Source: Rhododendron vialii
Lineage: Eukaryota; Streptophyta; Magnoliopsida; Ericales; Ericaceae
Assembly: GCF_030253575.1 (NCBI RefSeq)
Contig: NC_080563.1
Span: 34,395,001-34,459,000, forward strand
Direction: 5' to 3'
DNA: 64,000 nucleotides
Part shown: piece by piece, positions 1 through 12,654 of the stretch
Numbering within the stretch: the first letter of the stretch is position 1
Layout: each line of letters starts with the position of its first letter
Translations under genes and position numbers: made by a program
The notes under the pieces: generated by a model
Databases searched by the model: none
What the model saw: only the letters and a program-made list of their open reading frames with translations
Told to the model about the DNA's origin: nothing

Positions 1-405
1 GGTAGCCACGAATCTATGAGCCCTCTGAGGGGAATCGACCTAATGTGCACCAACTGTGCACAGACGGCATGTAGGTCCTACTTTGAATCCTGTAGATATA
101 ATCGGAACCGTTCAATAATTTTAAAATAATTTTTTGAGTGGTCTAGTTAGAAATCAACTCAATTCAATGTGTGTATATACTCAATCCAATATTTTAATTT
201 TCATTCAAATTACAATCCACTCTGAAAAAAATAATATATGGAAGATTGGATCAAACACCTTCACATATTGGATAGAGCTGATTTCTTGTTTGGGCACTTG
301 AAAAATTATTCGAAAATTATTGAACAACTTGGATTATCCGTGCGAGATCCAGAGTGGACCTCACATGCCACCGGTGCACATTAGGTCAGTTCCCATAGCT
401 TTTTC
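1..405. repeat. foldback (MITE-like) element, left edge at or beyond window start
   Basis: The segment around 30-200 pairs with the reverse complement of about 210-400. Both arms carry CCTAATGTGCACC, GGCATGT and a matching AT-rich stretch ending near TCAATCCAATATTTT, with the turn near 215. The arms are imperfect, so this is an old copy. No target duplication can be checked because the left edge meets the start of the window. Confidence 0.55.
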
Positions 406-1114
406 GCAAATCTATACCTGATGAGAGTATGAACCTCTTCCCAAGTCTCGAGTAACAATTTAAAATGGTCCAACCCCACCCGAAATTAACGAAGTGCACT
501 AGGCACACTTAACCAGAGCACATTATTAAAATTAGGTGCACAGAAATGACTCACTATCAAAATGGTGATCAGAACATAGGTGACACAACCAGCCTTGTCG
601 TCGGACTCAAAACAATTAGTACGGGTCTCTAAATTGTTTGTAATCGGGGTTTTCATGAACTGGGTTTGAAATTAGACTCGCGCATCAGTACTTTTTCGTC
701 ATTTTCAACTATGGATACACATACACATACATATAATGGATACACATGCACATGCATATTCTAGCGGACTGTGGTTTGTCTTGGTAAACATACATATACA
801 CATATAAATATATACATGTATTGGAGGAGGACAACACTTGCTGGGTCAATTTCGTGAATAAAAAAAGCAGTAGTAATTTTTTAAAAATATTTTCTCAAAT
901 TATGTGCATGTGTATTTGGGTGTGTGTAAGTTCGGGTGTGGTTTAAGACTTCTCCGTTATTACAAACCGCATATTAGTATATGAGTCCAGCTACTTGACC
1001 CTTGTATACAAATATATCAAATGGGCATACTCCTTTTCCCCATCATACAAGTAATGAACTATGCATGTACAAAAAATTTCCTTAACCTGTATCAAGCGAC
1101 GGCTGCAAATCCGA
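406..1114. other. 3' flank of the GRDP-like gene
   Basis: This stretch lies downstream (on the minus strand) of the GRDP stop codon and should hold its 3' UTR. It contains short CA/TA-rich runs near 715-830. I see no further exon and, in particular, no glycine-rich coding stretch that could continue the gene. Confidence 0.5.
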
Positions 1115-4100
1115 TCACTCTCGAGCAATAATAACTTTCTTGAACAACTTATCGCCGCCCTCAGCAGGTGAATAACTTGAAGCCGCGGGTTGTTTCGCAG
1201 AATCATCAGATGCCAACACTGCTTTTGCATTCCAATACCAAGGTTGAAGATGACTGATAGTAACGGATGGAGAGCATGAAGAAGAAGGATCAAGCATGAC
1301 AGATCCCCAGTCTCTAGTTCTGAGCTTCGTTTCCTTCAATCTCCTCCTAATCAACAAGTTCCCCGCGTCTTCCTTTCTCATCTCCGACACGCTTCTCAGT
1401 ATTGAAATGCATAATAGGAGGACCAAAACTGCGTCTTCTTCAGGGGAGAATTCTACCACCAGTAGCTTCCAATTAAGTAGTGCTGTTGCTTTTCCGTTTG
1501 GGTCATCTTCTGAAAACCGAACTAGCGTCACAAACCCTTCTTCTGCTTCTGCTTCTGGCCGATTTTCATCTTGAGTGTTTGTCTTTTCTTCCTTTGTTTT
1601 ATTCTGTAAATCGATGTTCCTTCTTCCATATTGCATTTTCCGTCCTATTAACAACTTCACCTGCAATATTCAATTTGTTTCGATTGACTTCTAGTTAAAG
1701 GGTCTACCCATAAAAATCTTTTTCTTCAGAGGCTATCCTACATGTACTCTTCTAAAGGTATGTGGTATACATGGCACACATTTCAACAATCAAATAAGTT
1801 ATGGGATCTATGTCCGACATGTTTAGTTTGACAGTCACTAAGCATGCATGTTTTACAATTTCCATTTATCATGAATATGCATAGACGCATGTTTGACAAT
1901 TTCCATTTATCATGAATATGCATAAACTCATGTATTATGCATGAATGCCTTAAGGCATCTTGTAAACACCATTTATGCAAGAAAATAAAATCACCTATTG
2001 AAATTATAGTCAAATAAATCCAACACTTGGACATGTACTTGTAACATAGTTCACACATAAGAAAGTATATTTGCTGTTTACCTTTGCGTCTGGAGATCCT
2101 TTGCTTTTCAGGTCAAAACTCAGGATTTCTCTAGATGTCGATTCCCACTGTATCATCAGTTCATCACCAGTCGAAAACTCCCATGAAGCATTCCACTGTT
2201 CTGAGGGCTCTTTTGGTGTTGCTGTTCCTACCACTTTCACTGCATTAGACAGCCAATACAACTATTAAAAGAAAATAACTGCTTATGAATCTAGGTCGAT
2301 GCTAGTTGTGGCGGATATAAGAAAACAAAGCAAACAGACTTTTACCAAGCGTATGAAGTTCGAAATTTTTTACCATCCCATCTAAATATAACGTAAAACA
2401 AGTGGAATTATAGAGGAAAACAATGCATCATTTGAGCATCTGTAGTCTTCCAAAAGACCTTTTTGAACTATCCCGTGGATGTCTAAAGAAAGATTGGAGC
2501 TTGGAAGAGGGGGAGTGGCAAACTAGTTTTAAATCTACATGATTCCAAGGTTCTATGAATCAAGAAAGAAGAACCTGCACTCAGTTGCGCCTAAGAAAGC
2601 CATTTTGTCGATAGTTCTTTTTCTTGTTTAGGTGATTTTTTCTTTAACTTTTCAGACATCAGATAAAAGTGTCTGAATCCAACAAAAAGATAGATTGGAG
2701 CATACCAGGAGCTCGGCCGATGGAGTCAGCAACATAAGACCAAGAACCTTCACGTATCTCTATAATCCTTTCTTCCCATTTCACAGCAGAAGGAGTTTCA
2801 GCACCCCTCCTCCAAAACCCTCTGCCCATTCTATTTTATGTAAAACAGTAAAAGTAGAATATAGTTATTCACATCAAAACAGTGCTCCCCACAGTGGGGA
2901 CTCCAATTTCTTTTTTCAGGATACTCTTTAAGAAACTTTAATCTACCCCAATTATAATACTCCATATGATATCAACATTGAAAAATATGTAAATGCGTCA
3001 AATATTGCCATTTTTGTTTGATGAAATGCAGTTTAAAATCTTGCATAATATCCTTCAATTTTTGTAACCCAGTGACCATTTTGGGTAATAATCCCTAAAT
3101 TAGGCTACAAAATTTATTGTGTAACAAGTTGCATCAGAGTTAAATTGGTATTAAGGATTAGCGTGTTTGAGTGAGAATGAAATGACATTAGCGTGTTCAT
3201 CAATTTTTTCTAGGGAAGTCAAAGTGCATGCTAAAGAAAAAAAACCATCACGTAGTTTTTGTTTGTGTAGTACATAATTATCCTTTGTTGAGGGTGATCA
3301 AGTGACCACCTTTAGGTATGTGAAGAAATAACAAAAGGCAAAACATACCTCATTCGAACAATAAAACACTCTCTCCCTGCGTGATCCAAAACAGTGCGAG
3401 ACAACCACCGACCTTCTTGAGGATGGTATTGGTTCATCCTCAGAATTAAATCACATATCATGGCTCCTGAATCGTCCGTGACACGATCAGGCACACATTT
3501 CAGCAAGTATGGTGCTTGGATTGGGGGAGTCATGGAAGAGACAACTCTAATCTTTCGATCAATTTCCCTTTTGCAAGTAAGAGAGGTTGCTCGTAGTAAG
3601 TCGTTCCAAAGAAACGTAACTGTGTCTTTCACTGTACTTCCTTCGAAACAGTGACTGCCACGATCACGAAGCTCCAGCACAACTCCCCTTGTTCCAAATT
3701 CACAGTAAAGATGCCAAGCTTTCTGCCAAGAGCCCAAGGGGAAACTGGATATTTGTTTATCAATCTTAAGCTCCTTGTGACACCTCACCATGCGGAGGCA
3801 CAAAAGGTCACGCAGTGTTTTCCCTTGCATTCCCTTCATCTTTGAGTCAAGCTTCACAAATACACAGACCTATCTAGTAAACACCCCAGTGTCAGTTTCA
3901 TACGGAATGAAGTTAGTCTAATTGTCATTTGCAGTTGGTAAATTTTTAAGATAAAACCTAATATTGCCACCTAACTAGTATAGGAATTTTTAATCAGGTT
4001 AGGCGGTTTCTGTTCATTTGGTCAGAAAGATAACAAAAATGGAACATAAGTTCCTAAGAACATGGTTGAGGGAAGATTAAGGTACCACTTGAACTATAGC

Positions 4101-7100
4101 AAGCATTAAAGCAAAATCAATTGTAGATGTGATCTCCATGCGTTCCAATAGTTTTTAGCACTAAACATATTACTTGGTGAATTTTCTACAACGAATGAAG
4201 CTACCCGATTAAGCATTAGCTCCCCTGACATAGAAAACAAAAAAGTCAAATAATGGAAATTCACTACTCAATTTTGCTACCTACAAGAACAAAATGATTG
4301 CTATGAGCCTGGTCCCTGACATATCTTTTACATATTCAAAATTATCGACTTAACACTATTACAGTCATCACAGTCTGATTCACAACGTAAAGGTAGATAT
4401 ACAAGTAGGGAATTAAAACTAGACTAGAATCGAATAATGTAGTATGAGCATTGTTGGGAGGAACATGTGTGTGATGGGCAAAGTGGGGGTCCAACCTAAT
4501 TTCTTTACCATTTTGAAGGCTAACTCTACATCAGAAAATCAATCCATTACTTTATGCTGAAGAATGGTGAAGTTCAGTTAATGTAACCAGAGAATCTTAG
4601 AACATGTACAACACAAATGGATCAAACATTGGAGAAAAATGTAATTGAATTCTACACTCCATTTTTTGACATCTACACTCCTTTTTTTGTCTTATAGCAA
4701 AAAAATTACATACGCTTTCAACACTAAAATCCAAAAAAAGGAGTGTAGATGTCAAAAAAGGGAGTGTAGAATTCAATTTCCAAAATGTAAGAAACTAAGA
4801 ATAACAAGCCAATATACTGTAGAGCATCAAAAATACTGTTTCCAACCTACCTCCAACAAGTATCGGGGTAGCATGGACTTGTATCTTGTGTTAACATCAT
4901 CATCCGTGACCTCCCAGTGAATCGGGGGCTTGACCTTGTCAGCCCATCCACAGGCAGCACCACCAGCTTTCTCATATGGTTCATCAAAAGTTCCCTCCCA
5001 TAGCTTCTTGGTCTCTTCCACCTCTTCTTCCTTGACTTCTTCCCAGACCGCCACCACCTTCCCCATATCCCCCTCCATCTCCTTCGCATCAGCTGCGTAT
5101 ACTGTGGGATAGCTCTGATTCATTAACAAAAAGCAAAGGAGGATATGAGAGATTCATCTCCCTTAACAGATCCGAGGGCGGATCTACCATGTGACCAGAA
5201 GGTCTCGTGCTCCGCCTGCATTCCTAAACCATACTCTAGGAAGTAGGAACCCCTGGCATTGGGGAAGTATCGAACCAACTAATCTGATATGCCTCAAAAG
5301 CAGCCCCTTGGTCAATGTGCTTCACTACTTCCTCTCCCTATAAAACCCCTCTTTTTTGAGATTTACATGATATGTTTCCACGTACTTACATGACAAATCT
5401 ATGACTAGGCTTTTGATTGCTCAATTTTTGTGTTCAATGTACTGATTATATAGCATTCATGGAGGTCAGGGCTTTTGATTCATAACTTGTCCGTTATGGC
5501 TTTTCAGTAAATAATTTTGATTTCTTCAATTAACTAGTTGATTGTACTTTAAAATTGGGGCATTTCAATTGGAAAAACAAACCCATATCTAACACTTATG
5601 AAACACCGGCTAAAAACAACATTGTGCGCTAAAAACAACATTGTGCTTGATGGTGAAAAAATATTTTCAAGGTTAGGATTACTAGTGTCGCCCTTTGTTG
5701 AACTCCTGCATTATTAGCCACTGAAAATATAGTTACTTTTTATCAAAAAATTTGCTTGTTACCATTTCAACCGTCGAGTCAATTGAGTCATTATACGAAA
5801 GTAATTTATATATGTACACACACATGTGTGGAGTTGGAGACCAAGGCATCTGTATGACAAAACTGCTACCATGTAATTTGAACATGATTACTAAGAAAAA
5901 TGCTTGTCTACCAATTCCAAGAGCTTGGATTGAATACTTGTTGACGTGATTATCAAGTCAAATCTGAATTATGTGAAAAGAGACAGCTAGTGATGAAGAT
6001 AACAAAAATCTAACCCACCTGATGGCTCACCCACATGAGAAGAATGTCTGAGGCAGGCACCAAATGAGCACACAAATTGGAAAACCTTCGCATCATACAG
6101 AGAAACATTTTGTATCGTTGTCTGGCTGCTATTAAATACACAGTCTCTGACATATAAGGTGCTGATAACTTGGCATACAAATTTCTCTGCTTTAATACTA
6201 GGCTCAAAAGATCCTCATTCGCAACCAAGGGGATTGAGCCATCAGAAGCCAATTCATTCTCAAATGGCTCAGATGGGTACTTATGGATCCAAACGTCCCT
6301 GCATCTGATCAGCGCATACTCTTCGTTCCCCTTGTTGAAGATAGCCGGTTTTCCTATGAGCTTTGAGAATCTCAACTCACAGTATCGCGCATAACTGGCC
6401 TGAAATTGACAGGTAATCGGTTTGGATGCCAAGAAAACGGAGGAAAAGCAAAGAAAAGCAACATCGTGTCTAAGACTCTTTGTTTCAATGAACAATGCTA
6501 CAGACATAGATATCCGGACACATATCGGGACACAATGCATCCGAGCCAATCAATGAACTGTGGGTCCCACACAATATATGCAGGACCCACACACATTAGA
6601 CGGCTGTGCTTCTGGAATGTTTTCATTTTTGAATACCGAAAAGAACCCAAATAACTCCACATCCAATTTGATTGGCCAGGTTAGATAGGAAATTGGGTTA
6701 CAAACCGATAACGAACTCATTTTCAGAATTTAAATGCCGCAACGTCCAGTGTGGAGTAATTATTAGATTAACTATATACAATCAATTCTGATCCTACAAA
6801 ACATAAGTGTGGAAACGTGCAATTTTTAAAACCTTCACCATAAGTTGACTGGAGTTCCTCATATATGGATTGTATAACGTCCGCAGCAAGTCTGGTCAAT
6901 CAAACATAAATTACTAGTAAAGTAGATTACTTTTCTATTTAGCTTTCCCCACATTTTCTCATTGACCAAACAGTGTTCAACTGGGAAAATATCCATGGCT
7001 TACCGGATTCAAGGAATGACAAAACCAGACCAATTCAATATCAATTGGAGGAAGAACCATTGGGGGAGGAGACCCCACCGTCAGATCAGAAATCAACGGC

Positions 7101-8876
7101 ATCCAAAGCTCATCATACCTGCATAAATAAAAACCCATCACAAATTCATCAAAACCCAATTCGTCATTTACAACTCTCTGATCAAATTACTCTCCCAATG
7201 ATACAAACCCTTGGGTAGAACTCACCCTTAAAAACCGGATTACAATGGGAGGATGCCCATGAGCTTATATGCACATGGCTAATCTCATACTTAGCTGATG
7301 TGGGACATTAGGATCGTAACATACCACCAGGCTCCGCAGCCGACGTCCACGGTGGCGCATCACTCTATTGGCATGGAACTCTCGTCCAATCAATAGGTCG
7401 CCCCCTCCGGGAGTCGAACTGCAAAGTCGCACCCATACAATCTCATACTTGCACATGCGCATCCGAGCCCATACTCAATGTGGTGATTGGCTCTGATACC
7501 AATGATACAAACCCTTAGGTAGAACTCACCCTTGAAAACCGGCTTACAAGGGGAGGGTGCCCAAGATCTTATATGTGCGCTTATATGCACATGGCTAATC
7601 CCATATTGTTTGTCCAAATGAAAAAATTAAATACTTCCGGGTAAAATTTTGATTTTTTTTTACACCAAATTAGAGTTGTATTAATTTGAAGCAAAAAAAA
7701 TTCAAAAGATACCGACTTCCTCGGCTTTGGCATCCGTCCCCATCCACACCCCGAGTCGGGCCATGCTTTTAAGGAACCACCTCTGTGGCCTAGGGATTGT
7801 AATTTCGTTGCAGTGTCGTGACATGCGGTATCATACCTTGCCTAACTGTCCATTTTGTTGGATTTACCAAGTAAGTGGTGGTGTTGATGAAAAATAAAAT
7901 TGCTCGGACGCGGGCAGCAACATGAACAAAAACACGTTTGTTTTTCAAAAACAACACATTTGTTGGCTTCTCTGATTTTGTGAAAAAAAGAGACGAGACT
8001 AACAGAAAAATACTCCTATATGTTTTTGTTGCTGCGGTTTTAGGAGTTCTTGCGCGAAAATAGAGAAATCAAACATGCGAGGATTTTCCGTTAAAATAAG
8101 CGCGCGCGCACACGCACACACAAAAAAAAAAAACACTATTATTATCCATCCAAACACAGCTTCCATGGTTTGTATTTAAGTGATTGTTTGGAACTTGACG
8201 AAAATCAACGAAAATAAAAGGGAAAAAACAGGAAAATGAAAATCTGAAGGAAAAAAAAGCAGAGAAAAATCTATTGCGCGCTGAAACATCACCAAATCCG
8301 GTAATAAAAACACTTTTGTGTCATTAACACGAATGTTGCCGCGATTTGCAACCGTTTTATGTCGTCGCAAGACATGGTATGTCACTTAGACTAGGCAAGG
8401 TATGACACGTTATCTTCTTGTCACCGGGTTAGGCAAGAGATAAGATGAAACAGTATGTGCTTGTCACCGTATAGTCTAAGGCATAAAAACATGGGCTTGT
8501 AACCAGGCTAGGCATGAGTCGCATGACAGGACAAGACAGGGTATTTTATTTTTCGATCTCAAAATTGCACAATTTTTCAAAAAAATGACGAGTGATTTGG
8601 GACGGATGGATGGAGTACTAATGACGAGAATTCAGTACTCGGGGCGGGGGCGGTGGGGGGTGAAGCTTATTACCTTCTTATAGCTTCGACAATAGTGGGT
8701 TTTTGTTGGAGCCAATGAGACTCGGCAACAACTCTGAGAAACCGGAGATTTCGCCTGGCGGCGGCCACCAGATCTACGCCCACTCTCACCGCCGCCTCCT
8801 CCTCCGATATCTCGCTCAGGCTTCTCGCTGAGACGCCGTCGGAGACGCCTCCGGCGCCGCTAACCGCCGCCGACAT
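1115..8876 (-). CDS. Glycine-rich-domain protein family (GRDP/DUF1399) gene, 8 exons, 767 aa
   Basis: Minus-strand exons, each bounded by GT/AG with phases that join: 8876-8674, 7118-7004, 6399-6019, 5114-4851, 3869-3349, 2821-2706, 2239-2082 and 1660-1115 (stop TGA 1117-1115). They sum to 2304 nt. The N-terminal half (about residues 65-320) has the DUF1399 signature, including YDELWMPLISDL, ELVWFCHSLNP, SDILLMWVSHQSYP and paired W/H motifs. Residues 322-585 resemble the C2-like middle of Arabidopsis GRDP1/GRDP2 (APYLLKCVPDRVTDDSGAM). The last exon has EEGFVTLVRF, ATALLNWKLLVVEF and the family ending PAEGGDKLFKK. Known members act in osmotic/ABA stress and auxin-linked growth; biochemistry is unclear. 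The Gly-rich tail that names the family is absent: translation stops at IIARE. Start chosen at the first Met of a GC-rich first exon. Introns contain a TRIM, a hairpin element and a short tandem duplication. Confidence 0.93.
1851..1930. repeat. short tandem duplication in GRDP intron 7
   Basis: A unit of about 38 bp containing ACAATTTCCATTTATCATG and AATATGCATA occurs twice in a row with few changes, inside the intron between exons 7 and 8. Confidence 0.7.
4642..4782. repeat. small foldback hairpin element in GRDP intron 4
   Basis: The arm at about 4643-4690 (GAATTCTACACTCC, then ACATCTACACTCC) is the reverse complement of about 4735-4780 (GGAGTGTAGATGT, then GGAGTGTAGAATTC). Arms of about 45 bp flank a loop of about 45 bp. 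It lies between exons 4 and 5 and would fold in the pre-mRNA. Confidence 0.75.
7199..7603 (-). mobile_element. TRIM (miniature LTR retroelement) in GRDP intron 1
   Basis: Two direct repeats start TGATACAAACCCTT at 7199 and 7503. The left copy runs to 7321 (123 bp, ending GTAACA). The right copy matches to about 7603 and then diverges. Between them are 181 bp with no coding capacity. The bases 7489-7501 read GGCTCTGATACCA, the complement of the initiator-tRNA-Met primer binding site TGGTATCAGAGCC, one base from the right LTR. This puts the element on the minus strand, the same strand as the host gene. No clean target duplication was found because the right end is decayed. Confidence 0.82.
7604..8673. 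other. rest of GRDP intron 1
   Basis: Non-coding. It holds AT-rich DNA, an alternating GC/AC run at about 8100-8125, and degenerate repeats around 'TAGGCAAG..ATGACA' at about 7805-7860 and 8340-8530. I recognise no gene or complete element here. Confidence 0.4.
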
Positions 8877-9107
8877 TTTTGATACGCAGGGACTAGAGGA
8901 GGAGTAGAATCAGTGAATCATAACAGCAACATTCTGTTACACGGATACAACAACTCATGAATAAAATCCATGTGGGGAGTAGGAGAGAGAGTATGACACG
9001 GAGTAATTGAAAAAAAAAATATGAGGAGAGAGAGATGGGTAATCCTTTTGGAAGGGGCCACGTGGGGAATTTTTTAGGATTTGTAGATGGAAGATGACAG
9101 ATTTTTT
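8877..9107 (-). promoter_or_regulatory. 5' UTR and proximal promoter of the GRDP-like gene
   Basis: Lies directly upstream of the start codon on the minus strand. A perfect G-box CACGTG is at 9059-9064, about 185 bp from the ATG, followed by CT-rich stretches typical of plant 5' leaders. No convincing TATA box was seen. The regulatory role of the G-box is inferred from position only. Confidence 0.4.
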
Positions 9108-9330
9108 AACGCGGAGCGAATATATTTCACGTGATATCTATTCGGCGCATCCGAGCTGTTCAATATATTTCTGGACGGTTCGAATTGAAATTTTCTCTCT
9201 CCTCTCATCCCAATACTTTCTCTCTCATTTTCTCTTTCCAAATCTGAGCCGTTCAAAAAACAAATGGAATGCTCGGACTCGAGCAGGCACTACGTGGTAC
9301 CCACTCAGCATTGAAAAAAATTTCATGGAA
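9108..9330. mobile_element. foldback MITE, family A, copy 1 (decayed)
   Basis: The right end TACGTGGTACCCACTCAGCATTGAAAAA matches the inverted left end of family-A copies near 19.7, 20.0 and 58.9 kb (consensus end TTTCAGTGCCGGGTGGGTACCAC). The left arm is diverged. The middle carries GGACGGTTCGAATTG and its inverted partner AATCTGAGCCGTTC. Confidence 0.55.
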
Positions 9331-9334
9331 GAGA

Positions 9335-10203
9335 GGAGTTGGGCTCCTCTCCGATCTGAATCGGAGAATCCTCCAATTTCAATTTAATGGTCAAAATTAT
9401 CCTAGTAACTCAAGCCTCAAAGGCCATATGGTAGTCTACGAGCACCCAATTAATCCCTAAATATTTCTCAATTACATAAGCGTCTTCCCTCTTCGTTTTT
9501 TTTTTTGAATGGCGAAAAAAAAATCATTAATCTTCGAAGTTTACAAAAAATTCTTTTTTTTTGAACGGCGTCTTCTCTCCCCGTTAAACCTGCTTCTATT
9601 TTTTTTTTATATATAGTTCATGAAGATTTTTTTCGACCGATATCATATAGCTCATGAGGATTTTTTTTACTAATATTATATCAATAATTTTTTTCTTTCA
9701 ACATTTTTTTTCCGCTAATATTATCTTATTATGTAGCTTAGGAGATTTTTTTTTTACCGATACTAATGTATTTTCATGTGTGCTTCGTACTGTATCATGT
9801 GCTCATTGATGTAATTGCTCTCATATGTAAGAAAGTTGAAATTAAGATTCAATTATGGAAATTAGAAAGAAATCGTAAGAGTAAGTAATTGAACGTAAGA
9901 TAATTTTTACAGAAAAAATATTTTAGAAGAAATGCAAAAGGAGTTCTTTGATTAACCCTGTGAATCCAATTGTTCGTTGAACCAGCACCTGTTATTAAAG
10001 TTACGATATAAAATTTTACTAATGTTTGAAATTTGGTAAATTGGTGCATGTAATGTGATAATTGGGAGTAATTGAGTACTCGTAGAATACCATATGAGCT
10101 TTGGGGCTAAAGATATTAGGATAACTCTAACCATTGAATTGAAACTGGAGGATCCTCCAATTCCCTTTGAATTAGAGAGGAGCCGAACTCGGGAGGGAGG
10201 AGA
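9335..10203. mobile_element. inverted-repeat element with ~75-bp TIRs
   Basis: The stretch 9335-9410 (GGCTCCTCTCC.. GAATCCTCCAATTTCAAT) is inverted at 10110-10203 (ATTGAAACTGGAGGATCCTC.. GAGAGGAGCC). The interior of about 700 bp is very T/A-rich and has no open frame. It looks like a non-autonomous DNA element of unknown superfamily and directly abuts the MITE on its left. Confidence 0.6.
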
Positions 10204-11330
10204 GGCTCATTCGGCGGCTTTAATTATTACTCCTTCCGTTACTTATTTAAAGATATAATTAGTTTTTTATCCAATTAAAATAAGATGAGAGACTATTAAA
10301 TTGGAACTGGGGTATTGGATTTTGGATACTCTCTGCTTTTAGCGAGTAAAATGGGGAAATTCCAAATGCTACGAGCTACTCTAGTTGCTACCACTAAAAT
10401 GCCATAAATTTATTTTTAAAAAATATTAGTAAGATAAGTAAAATTACCCTCTTACTCTTTCATGTTAAAAATAGTAATTATGGTGTAATAAATGAGACAT
10501 AACAAGTGAGAGGTTAGTTTAAGGATTATTTGCAAATTTGTTCGTTTTGGGTCTCAAAATCTAAACCAAACATAGAGACATGTCCACTTCTTCTTCTTAA
10601 TTTTTTGGTCTATGATATTTGTTTCAATCTTGAATTCATGTTTATCTTTTTTGTTAAGCGGGTATACATCAACGTAGGTTGAGGGAAATTATTAGGTTAG
10701 TGCACATGAATTCATAGGCTGTCCATGACTTTAAACCACAAACATCTACGACGAAGCTCGAATTTTGACCTCTCATAAATAAAGGACCGAGAAATACCAT
10801 TGGGCTGCCCCCATTTGACAGAAGGCGCATTAATTTAATGCGCAAAACATAGCTGAGCCTTGTGTGCCCTCCCCGGTTCCATGTGTTAATTAAGGCGATT
10901 ATGACTTTGCGTGCCGCCTCCATCTCTATTATAAAACAGAAGGGTGTGGGGATAAATTGTTAGAACATTTTAGATTTATTTGATCCAAAGGCTGTAGTGC
11001 ATACTCCCACTTCCCGATTAAGTGCCCATAGTTTTTACCTAAATCACACAACTGCCATCCATTTCCAACCGGAATGCATAGTGTCGTAGGCACGGGCTAA
11101 CGCTAGTTGTACAATGAAGAAGAAGTCCTTTTCTGCTGTCATGGTTATTAGGTAGAGTAAAGCACTATTAATGGATGAGAAAGAATATGGCCCCCACAGA
11201 ATGGCATAGACTTGTGTCTTCTAATCTGTTTGTTTATGGAGTAGTATTGTACACATTAGCGGGAATTAGCAGGTTAGTTTACAAAGAGTTTCATTAGTTA
11301 TTTATTCTGTCTAGTCTTGAATTTCAAACA
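10204..11330. other. intergenic, no gene seen
   Basis: AT-rich DNA. A Stowaway-like end (ACTCCTTCCGTTAC) occurs at about 10227 without a partner. A diverged relative of the SINE-like fragment at 11335 lies at about 10720-10800. No credible coding frame. Confidence 0.4.
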
Positions 11331-11412
11331 TCCACGACGGGAATCAAATCCCGACCTTCCACGCGAGAAAGATCACGAAATGCCAACTGAACTGGAGCCC
11401 ATTTGTCTATAT
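11331..11412 (-). mobile_element. tRNA-derived SINE-like fragment
   Basis: Read on the minus strand this contains an A-box-like CAGTTCAGTTGGCA and, about 40 bp on, a B-box-like GGGATTTGATTCCC, the arrangement of a pol III tRNA-type promoter. A diverged second copy lies at about 10720-10800. The 3' body and tail are not defined. Confidence 0.4.
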
Positions 11413-11936
11413 GTTTCTAGTTTAGTGTATTTGTTTCGTGTAAAGGAGATTTGGTGAAAGCGTAATCTAAAATATTCCACACTGGTCCACGCCAAGAAAA
11501 GCACAAGCACCACTTGTCTCGCTCAAGTGCCTTCCCCACTGAACCAGAGGTACACTACCCTGGTCTCCGGTCCACATTCGTGTGATGGTCCCTTTGTGTG
11601 ATGCAAAGCGTAATTCATTACGGTTCTAATTCAAGATCCAAACTGTACATGTAGTTGGTCTCGATGTGTTTAACATCTGTACACAAAATTAAGTTGATTG
11701 AAGATCAATAAAAGCTTGGTTGATTGGTTTTTGTCTCATATACCGTCTGGCCGTCTACTTTACTTGTGGAAAATATGATTCGTTCAACTAGATACTGATA
11801 TCCAATGAAATTGAGTTTTTGCGAGGACGTTAAACACATCGAGACTGACTCCCGTGCCCAGCTCAAGCAGTCGTGTAACCCCCTTTGGCAGTGAGAGGTT
11901 GCGGATTTGACTCCGATGGAGAGGAGTCCAACCCTT

Positions 11937-11944
11937 GTATTTAT
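11937..11944. repeat. left 8-bp target duplication of the hAT element
   Basis: GTATTTAT directly precedes the left TIR at 11945 and is repeated exactly at 16499-16506 after the right TIR. Confidence 0.9.
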
Positions 11945-12421
11945 TAGGGCTGTCCAGAAACCCGATCCGACTCGAACCGAAAATTGCTGACGGGTGGTTC
12001 TGATTTTCTATTTCGGTTGGGTTCGGGTTGACTTGGTCGGATTTTTAATCCCTTCGGTCGGGTTTCGGGTGCCCATATATTGTTTCGGGTTAACCCGACC
12101 CGACCGAAACATACACATATAAAAGGGAAAAAAAAAACCCTAACTTCATTTCGTTTCACACAGGCGCAGGCTCGCAGCCCTGCCCCTCTGGCCTCTCCAC
12201 TCTCCAGAAGTCCAGATCTACTCTCAACCCTCAACAGTACCACCCGATCCATGCCCACCGCCACCGGCCACCGCCATCAAATCAACGCCGAGCCCCTTGT
12301 TTCCCGACGCAACTTGTCCGGTAGTCCCCCTTTTCTCTCTCAATTGATCAGTCCCCGACTCCCCGTTCTCTCGAACCCTAAATTGACACTGATACAACAG
12401 TGTTACAGACTACAGTGGTAC

Positions 12422-12422
<1 letters not shown>

Positions 12423-12477
<55 letters not shown>
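12423..12477 (+). repeat. (CT)n microsatellite
   Basis: An uninterrupted run of about 27 CT units in the 5' leader of the hAT element. Confidence 0.95.
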
Positions 12478-12480
<3 letters not shown>

Positions 12481-12654
12481 AATTTCTCTACGAGAGTCGA
12501 GAATACGACTGTTACAGTGAAAGGCTTTACGAAAATATTTTCTCCATGATTTTGATCTGATGTGATTTTGATCTGATGAATTGATACTTGATAGAGTATT
12601 GGATTGGGATGGATAGGGCTTGAATAGTTGAATCGATCAAACCGAAAAACCCCC

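Noticed and set aside
11850-11936. tRNA gene or SINE head (GGTTGCGGATTTGACTCC)
   Set aside because: Only a B-box-like word is visible; no cloverleaf or convincing A box.
12080-12481. 133-codon frame ending in Ser-Leu repeats
   Set aside because: It lies in the hAT leader and its end is just the (CT)n microsatellite; no conserved domain.
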